The notes under the pieces are model-generated. The model saw nothing but the letters and a program-made list of their open reading frames with translations. It searched no databases and was not told where the DNA came from. DNA of 64,000 bases, taken from Neisseriaceae bacterium. GTDB taxonomy: Bacteria > Pseudomonadota > Gammaproteobacteria > Burkholderiales > Neisseriaceae. Both the position numbers and the translations under genes were made by a program. Location: positions 397,434-461,433 of the forward strand of contig JAGOQM010000001.1 of the NCBI GenBank assembly GCA_017991555.1, given 5' to 3'. Positions 49,675 to 57,500 of this stretch are shown piece by piece (position 1 is the first letter of the stretch; every line of letters starts with the position of its first letter).

Positions 49675-50238
49675 TTATTCGTACGTAATTTCGTAGGTGG
49701 CAATGGCCAACACGTCACCGGCAGAAGCCGCACCGGTGGCATAGTAACCGGCTGAATAGTAAAGAGCAGTCACTTCATTGTCTTTTTCAGGCGTCACAAA
49801 AGTAGTGTTGTTTTGGGCATTACTGGCCAAAGCAATGCGTTTACCACCGGCTTGTTCATCATACAAAGCAATGCCGACGTTTTGTGCAGCGGAACCGTCT
49901 GCTGCTTGGTTTTTCAAAATGCCATTGTTTAGCAATTGCGCGCCACGTGCTGAATCAGCAGAGAAGCTCAACGCCACTTTTTCATCTTTACAGCCTTTCA
50001 ACTCAACCTTGAATTGACGCTTGCCTGCTTCTTTACCCGCAACAGACAAAGCATCCACACCAACCGTTGGCAGAACAACGCTGAGGTTGCCATTCTCACT
50101 GTTGGTCACTTTACAGGTACTGGCCGTTACCTTACCCGTAATCGTGATGGTGCCGCTGTCAACGCCTGCCGTTGCTGCCATGCTCACACCCGCAGCCGAA
50201 GCCAAAACCAGACCCAAAGCCAATTGACTCAATTTCAT
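49675..50238 (-). CDS. Major fimbrial subunit (type 1-like pilin)
   Basis: The 187-residue pilin has a signal peptide (cleavage after SMA, near residue 22) and the typical pilin start GTITITGKVTASTCKV. A cysteine pair is in TCKVTNS and ELKGCKDEK, and the tail is LAIATYEITYE, which would be the donor strand partner. I chose the ATG at 50238, with AAAGG upstream; in-frame codons up to 50319 lie in the AT-rich leader. It heads a chaperone-usher operon with chaperone, usher and adhesin. Confidence 0.93.
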   Translation of the reverse strand: MKLSQLALGLVLASAAGVSMAATAGVDSGTITITGKVTASTCKVTNSENGNLSVVLPTVGVDALSVAGKEAGKRQFKVELKGCKDEKVALSFSADSARGAQLLNNGILKNQAADGSAAQNVGIALYDEQAGGKRIALASNAQNNTTFVTPEKDNEVTALYYSAGYYATGAASAGDVLAIATYEITYE

Positions 50239-50279
50239 TACAGACCTTTCAAATACTATTAATATAAATTTAATAATTA

Positions 50280-50308
50280 CACTGTCGTTTGTTAATTTAA
50301 TAACAGTG
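50280..50308 (-). promoter_or_regulatory. Inverted repeat in the pilin gene leader
   Basis: CACTGT (50280-50285) and ACAGTG (50303-50308) form a 6-bp inverted repeat with a 17-base spacer, 42 bases before the pilin ATG. It may be an operator or a weak hairpin; the promoter itself was not identified with confidence. Confidence 0.3.
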
Positions 50309-50326
50309 CTAATACGCACAAATTCT

Positions 50327-50511
50327 GAATCGCATCATACAGATAAATAAATAATTTTTGTTATATTTATAACTACTGAAACAAGTGACAATAGATTTTG
50401 TTAATAAACAAACAATCATTTCTTGTGTATATCTTGACAATTACTAAAATACTTTTACATACTTTAACCTTAAGTATCCTAGACTTAAATCAAACCGTAG
50501 ATTGTCGACAA
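50327..50511 (-). promoter_or_regulatory. Long upstream regulatory region of the fimbrial operon
   Basis: The 50239-50688 gap is AT-rich and has no gene. It carries GAATCGCATC at 50327-50336 and the palindrome TTGTCGACAA at 50502-50511. Both 10-mers recur upstream of the large adhesin gene (60305-60314 and 60481-60490) at nearly the same separation. The palindrome fits TNGT-N2-ACNA, a pattern of FadR-type GntR regulators; the binding protein is unknown. Confidence 0.5.
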
Positions 50512-50689
50512 CAATAGTCACCAGAAAAAACAATCAATGTAAAACGCTCACTCAATAAAATAATTTAATTGCATTTATACAACGCACACCAAGCTCAGCT
50601 TAAGTATTGATTTTAATTCGCATTTCTACTGCAACCTGCTCACCATTGATAAATTTTTAAAAAACTCATTTCAATCAAAAGTGCCCACC

Positions 50690-50723
50690 AAAAAAAATCC
50701 CCCTGCTCTTCAACAGGGGGATT
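50690..50723 (-). terminator. Rho-independent terminator after tpgA copy 1
   Basis: On the minus strand, a perfect 10-bp stem (AATCCCCCTG with CAGGGGGATT; 50723-50714 and 50705-50696) is followed by a T-run. Confidence 0.92.
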
Positions 50724-50740
50724 TAGACAAAAAATCTTAA

Positions 50741-51553
50741 TTATTTTTTGCGTACACCACTAACGTCTACGGTCACGCGACGATCAGCTTGTAAACAAGC
50801 TTTTAAAGCGGCACTGCTGCTATTGCCAACACAGTCAGTAGTTTTAGGCATGCCTTTACCAGCACTGCGCGTGCTAATCGGGGCATTAACACCCTGTTGC
50901 TGCAATACCGAGCGTACGGTATTGGCACGCTCAAGGCCTAGGCGGTGATTGTAAGCGTCACTGCCCAAGCGGTCAGTATGACCGGTTAAGGTAATGCTAT
51001 TGATCGTTACATAGCCTTGATTCAACTGGCGAGCTAGATTGTTAAGTGCCTCTTGCCCTTGAGGCAATAGTTCATGGGCCTCAGAACCGTTAAACTTAAA
51101 CAAAGCATCCGCTGACAGTTCAATCTGCTCAGCCTGTGCGGCGGCGACCGCACGGCCATTGATCAACTCAGCACACGCTGGCTCACGCCAGAAAAAACTT
51201 TGCGCCAGCTTATCATTATCGAACAGCACCTTATACTGGCAGGTTTTTACTTCACCGTTAGACAGCGGGAAATGGAATAAATAATCCCACTCCACCACGC
51301 CAACCAAACCTTCATTAAAGTGTGGGCGACCCAATAGATTGTACAACTGATCCTTTGTCATGCCTGGACGAACCAGCTTTAGCGCATTCACTACTGGAAA
51401 ACTACCGGTTTTAAAGCTCACGCTTTCAGCGTCCGGCCAAACCACCTCATCGGTGGTGCCGTTCGATTTAACGTTGCTGACGCTGGTACACGCGCTTAAT
51501 AATAAAGCCGCAACCGTGGTTAAGCCCAACAGGGTTTTATTCATTTTCTTCAT
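50741..51553 (-). CDS. TpgA-like lipoprotein (BamE-like and OmpA-like domains), partner of TAA copy 1
   Basis: The 270-residue lipoprotein has a lipobox LLSAC with Cys22. A BamE/SmpA-like domain follows near residues 50-130 (MTKDQLYNLLGRPHFNEG). An OmpA-like peptidoglycan-binding domain lies near residues 150-265 (GHTDRLGSDAYNHRLGLERANTV, with the Asp and Arg that grip diaminopimelate). This is the domain plan of TpgA, which binds the trimeric autotransporter AtaA in Acinetobacter. The ATG at 51553 is chosen for AAGGA 7 bases upstream; ORF codons up to 51736 are inside the adhesin gene. The gene is 34 bases after the adhesin stop. Confidence 0.9.
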   Translation of the reverse strand: MKKMNKTLLGLTTVAALLLSACTSVSNVKSNGTTDEVVWPDAESVSFKTGSFPVVNALKLVRPGMTKDQLYNLLGRPHFNEGLVGVVEWDYLFHFPLSNGEVKTCQYKVLFDNDKLAQSFFWREPACAELINGRAVAAAQAEQIELSADALFKFNGSEAHELLPQGQEALNNLARQLNQGYVTINSITLTGHTDRLGSDAYNHRLGLERANTVRSVLQQQGVNAPISTRSAGKGMPKTTDCVGNSSSAALKACLQADRRVTVDVSGVRKK

Positions 51554-51587
51554 GTTTATTCCTTTTATCATTTCTGGGTTATGGGGT

Positions 51588-54500
51588 TTACCACTGGTAG
51601 CCAACGCCGGCAGATGCACCATACTGGCTACGTGCATTACCAGACATATTGGCTTTAACCACCCAATTACCGTTGTCAGAAATGGTTGACACACCAATCG
51701 CGTAACCGGTTTCACCGCGCCAAGTACTGCCAGCAATCGCCATCATGCTCTTACCTGGTAGGTAGGCTTGTGGCAAGCCTGCTGCGGCCATGGCTGCCGC
51801 CACGCCAGCACGGCTGTCTTTATCGACGTCATCAATTTTTTGTGCCATTTTGCCCATATTCTGATGAACTTCGTTAAATTGGTTATCAATCTTAGTGACG
51901 GCACCTTTCAACTGGCTCACGTTCACAGCATCGTTGTCTTTCACGCCGGCTGCCACGTTACCCAAGGTCACCTCGGTTCCTTTTTCGCCTAAGGTCACTT
52001 TAGACTTATCGACGCTGCCATCGGCTTTCTTGTCGTAGTGTACGGCGCTGTCGTCAATGGCCTCTAAAGCATCATTAATGGTGTTTTGCTTACCACCTGC
52101 CACATTAAACTCTACCTTGTGTTTGATCGAGCCATCTTTAGCAGTGTATTCAGTACCACCACCAATGATGTTCTTGGTGTTTTCTGCCAGGTCATGCAAT
52201 TGACCACCCGTAACCACATCGTTGCTGCCCGCAGCCACTTCGCCAGGACCTGAAGTGCCAATGGTGACCGTATTGGTTTCACCATCCACGTCAACACGGA
52301 TGTTGTTTTCACCCTTAATCACAACGGTATTACCACCACCAACGCCCGGGTTGCTACCGCTGCCAGTACCGTTTCCGTTTCCGTTTCCGTTTCCGTTGCC
52401 GTTACCGTTACCGTTACCGTTGCCGTTGCCGTTGCCGTTACCGTTGCCGTTGCCGTTACCGTTGCCGTCACCAGGTTTCACGACAATACCGCCATCGTCG
52501 CCAGGTTTAGCGCCTTCACCTTCTAAGTGCCACTGTAAATCATCAATCGCTTGATTCAGCTGACCAAGGTTGACCGCATGATCATTCTGCGTAGCAGCGC
52601 CCACGTTGGTGATCTGATTCCCACCCATATTAACGGTACCAGATGGGCCTTTAGCAATCATCAAACCACCGTCAAGAATGTTAAAGCCACCATGCACATC
52701 AATAGGCTTACCAGTACTGCTAGTGAAGCTATTAACCATTAGGTCTTTGCTTAACGAGAAGTCAATTGTGGCCACACCATTCTCATACTTAGCAGCAACC
52801 GCCAAGTTATCTTCACCCTCAGCCAAACCAATATCAACGGTATCACCAGGTTTAATCTGGGTGCTGGCCAATTCATTGTCAGACTTAAGGTTCCAGCCTT
52901 TGTTTGCTACTTCACTAACCTCACCCAACTGGTCAACGTTGACAGCGTCTTTGCCATCTTTACCAGCAGTAACGTTGGTGATGCGGCCGTCTTCGCTAAA
53001 GCCAATGCCCGCTTTGCCGTCTGCACCTTGTAAACCTAAACCACCGTCTTGACCAACCAATGACATGCCAGGTTTGCCGTCTTTACCGTTGAAGGTAATG
53101 GAAGCATCTTTACCGTCGGCGCCATTCAATACTAGGCCAGAGAACTCAGGACGTTCAGCCATTTGCAAGTTGATGTTGCCATCAGCATCTGCAACAGTTT
53201 TTAGGTTCTTACCAGCGTACGTACCAGCCGTTGTCGCTTCACCTTTAATGGTGGTTTTTTCGCCTAGGTCACGATGGAATTCACCTTCGTTACCCGCAAA
53301 ATCTAAGCCTTTAGTGGTTAGGTCTGTGCCTAATTCACCCAGTTGGTCAACGTTTACAGCGTCTTTACCATCTTTACCAGCAGTAACGTTGGTGATGCGG
53401 CCGTCTTCGCTAAAGCCAATGCCCGCTTTACCGTCTGCACCTTGTAAACCTAAACCACCGTCTTTACCAACCAATGACATGCCAGGTTTGCCGTCTTTAC
53501 CGTTGAAGGTAATGGAAGCATCTTTGCCGTCGGCGCCATCCAATACTAGACCAGAGAACTCAGGACGTTCTGCCATTTGTAGGTGGATGTTGCCATCAGT
53601 ATCTGCAACGGTTTTTAGGTTGTCGCCGCTGTAGCTGCCCTTAGTTGAGGCCACACCTTTAACAGTGGTCAATTCGCCTAATTGACGGTTGAATTTGCCC
53701 TCGTTACCGGCAAAGTCCAAGCCTTTATTCAGCTCTTCACCCACATTCAGGTCTTTACCTGGCTGGCCATTCACGCCTGGCTTGCCATTTTTGATGATGA
53801 CTTCTTTGGTTTCAACGCTTTCAATGCCGGTGATTTTCTTAGCCAAATCAAAGGTCAAGTTATTGCCGTTGTTTGACACTTTAATGTTGCCGTCGGTGTT
53901 CTTGAAGTCAACGGTGTCGCCTGGCTTAACGGTGCTGCTGTTGGCGCCTTGAGTGGTCACGTTCCAACCTTTATTGGCCACTTCGCTCACTTTCTCTAGC
54001 TGGCTAACGTTCACTGCGTCTTTACCATCGATACCTGCTTCAACGCCGGTAATCTTGCCATCTTGATTAATGGTGATGTTGCCAAACTTAGGCGCTTCAG
54101 CCATTTGCAAGTGGATGTTGCCATTGGCATCCGCAACGGTTTTTAGGTTTTTACCAGAGTACGCACCGGCCGTTGAGGCTTCACCTTTAACGGTGGTCAA
54201 TTCGCCTAATTGACGGTTGAATTTGCCTTCGTTACCGGCAAAGTCCAAGCCTTTATTCAGCTCTTCACCCACATTCAGGTCTTTACCTGGCTGGCCATTC
54301 ACGCCTGGCTTGCCATTTTTGATGATGACTTCTTTGGTTTCAACGCTTTCAATGCCGGTGATTTTCTTAGCCAAATCAAAGGTCAAGTTATTGCCGTTGT
54401 TTGACACTTTAATGTTGCCGTCGGTGTTCTTGAAGTCAACGGTGTCGCCTGGCTTAACGGTGCTGCTGTTGGCGCCTTGAGTGGTCACGTTCCAACCTTT

Positions 54501-57500
54501 ATTGGCCACTTCGCTCACTTTCTCTAGCTGGCTAACGTTCACTGCGTCTTTACCATCGATACCTGCTTCAACGCCGGTAATCTTGCCATCTTGATTAATG
54601 GTGATGTTGCCAAACTTAGGCGCTTCAGCCATTTGCAAGTGGATGTTGCCATTGGCATCCGCAACGGTTTTTAGGTTTTTACCAGAGTACGCACCGGCCG
54701 TTGAGGCTTCACCTTTAACGGTGGTCAATTCGCCTAATTGACGGTTGAATTTGCCTTCGTTACCGGCAAAGTCCAAGCCTTTATTCAGCTCTTCACCCAC
54801 ATTCAGGTCTTTACCTGGCTGGCCATTCACGCCTGGCTTGCCATTTTTGATGATGACTTCTTTGGTTTCAACGCTTTCAATGCCGGTGATTTTCTTAGCC
54901 AAATCAAAGGTCAAGTTATTGCCGTTGTTTGACACTTTAATGTTGCCGTCGGTGTTCTTGAAGTCAACGGTGTCGCCTGGCTTAACGGTGCTGCTGTTGG
55001 CGCCTTGAGTGGTCACGTTCCAACCTTTATTGGCCACTTCGCTCACTTTCTCTAGCTGGCTAACGTTCACTGCGTCTTTACCATCGATACCTGCTTCAAC
55101 GCCGGTAATCTTGCCATCTTGATTAATGGTGATGTTGCCAAACTTAGGCGCTTCAGCCATTTGCAAGTGGATGTTGCCATTGGCATCCGCAACGGTTTTT
55201 AGGTTTTTACCAGAGTACGCACCGGCCGTTGAGGCTTCACCTTTAACGGTGGTCAATTCGCCTAATTGACGGTTGAATTTGCCTTCGTTACCGGCAAAGT
55301 CCAAGCCTTTATTCAGCTCTTCACCCACATTCAGGTCTTTACCTGGCTGGCCATTCACGCCTGGCTTGCCATTTTTGATGATGACTTCTTTGGTTTCAAC
55401 GCTTTCAATGCCGGTGATTTTCTTAGCCAAATCAAAGGTCAAGTTATTGCCGTTGTTTGACACTTTAATGTTGCCGTCGGTGTTCTTGAAGTCAACGGTG
55501 TCGCCTGGCTTAACGGTGCTGCTGTTGGCGCCTTGAGTGGTCACGTTCCAACCTTTATTGGCCACTTCGCTCACTTTCTCTAGCTGGCTAACGTTCACTG
55601 CGTCTTTACCATCGATACCTGCTTCAACGCCGGTAATCTTGCCATCTTGATTAATGGTGATGTTGCCAAACTTAGGCGCTTCAGCCATTTGCAAGTGGAT
55701 GTTGCCATTGGCATCCGCAACGGTTTTTAGGTTTTTACCAGAGTACGCACCGGCCGTTGAGGCTTCACCTTTAACGGTGGTCAATTCGCCTAATTGACGG
55801 TTGAATTTGCCTTCGTTACCGGCAAAGTCCAAGCCTTTATTCAGCTCTTCACCCACATTCAGGTCTTTACCTGGCTGGCCATTCACGCCTGGCTTGCCAT
55901 TTTTGATGATGACTTCTTTGGTTTCAACGCTTTCAATGCCGGTGATTTTCTTAGCCAAATCAAAGGTCAAGTTATTGCCGTTGTTTGACACTTTAATGTT
56001 GCCGTCGGTGTTCTTGAAGTCAACGGTGTCGCCTGGCTTAACGGTGCTGCTGTTGGCGCCTTGAGTGGTCACGTTCCAACCTTTATTGGCCACTTCGCTC
56101 ACTTTCTCTAGCTGGCTAACGTTCACTGCGTCTTTACCATCGATACCTGCTTCAACGCCGGTAATCTTGCCATCTTGATTAATGGTGATGTTGCCAAACT
56201 TAGGCGCTTCAGCCATTTGCAAGTGGATGTTGCCATTGGCATCCGCAACGGTTTTTAGGTTTTTACCAGAGTACGCACCGGCCGTTGAGGCTTCACCTTT
56301 AACGGTGGTCAATTCGCCTAATTGACGGTTGAATTTGCCTTCGTTACCGGCAAAGTCCAAGCCTTTATTCAGCTCTTCACCCACATTCAGGTCTTTACCT
56401 GGCTGGCCATTCACGCCTGGCTTGCCATTTTTGATGATGACTTCTTTGGTTTCAACGCTTTCAATGCCGGTGATTTTCTTAGCCAAATCAAAGGTCAAGT
56501 TATTGCCGTTGTTTGACACTTTAATGTTGCCGTCGGTGTTCTTGAAGTCAACGGTGTCGCCTGGCTTAACGGTGCTGCTGTTGGCGCCTTGAGTGGTCAC
56601 GTTCCAACCTTTATTGGCCACTTCGCTCACTTTGTTCAGCTGGCTAACGTTTACAGCGTCTGTGTCTTCTTTACCCGCTGCAACATTTTTGATCACCATC
56701 CCGCCCGCGTCAATGCCGCCAATTGTGATGCTTGGGCCATTTTCAATGGTTAGACCGTCATTGTTCATCACGGTATTGCCTGTGGTCACGCTGGTGAACT
56801 TGGCATTCTTGGCCATTTCAATCGACAAGCCTTTGTCAGTCATACGGGTAATGAGGTTCTCACCACTGGTCTCAGCGGCGGCATCTTTAATGCCACCAGT
56901 AATCGCTAAGGTGTCACCTAACTTACGGTGTGCATTAGCACCGGTATTGCCCGCAAAATTCATGCCGCGCTCGGTTAAGGTTTTATCCAAGCCTTTTAGC
57001 TGCGCCACGTTCACGCCATCGGTGTCATTTTGACCACCGGCCACGTTAGTGATACGGCGTTCAGCATTTTTAACACCCACAGACACGATGCCTGTTCTGG
57101 CATCTTCATGCTTGATGTTGCTGTACACTGCTTCAGATTTGTGTAAGGGATCATCAGTTTTTGAATTCGAGCCTAAGGCTACTGAATTAGTGCGGTTAAC
57201 TTGTGCACCAGCACCCATGGCCAGGCCATTAGTGGCGTTATCGTGAACGATTGCCCTAGTACCCATGGCCAAACCATCGGTTGCACCTACACGCACTTCG
57301 GCTGTTGTACCCATCGCCACACCACGGTCGGCCGTAACTTTTGCTTTGCTACCCCAGGCATTAGATTGCGTCCCTTCAGCAATCGCGTGGTTACCAATGG
57401 CTACGGCTTCTGCCGCTGCACCACCGTTACCAACTAAGCCGGCCACAGCACCTGTCCCTAAGGCAATGCCACTTACGGCATAGTCTTTAGCGCCCGTACC

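Noticed and set aside
50239..50740. Invertible fim-type promoter switch
   Set aside because: No pair of long inverted repeats bounding a promoter segment was found, and there is no recombinase gene nearby.
53682..56592. Regularly spaced 64- and 87-residue plus-strand reading frames
   Set aside because: They are antisense shadows of the 528-bp repeats in the leftward adhesin gene and carry no ribosome sites or recognisable domains.
53657..56632. CRISPR-like regular repeats
   Set aside because: The 528-bp units have no short repeat/spacer structure, and they encode a continuous adhesin stalk.
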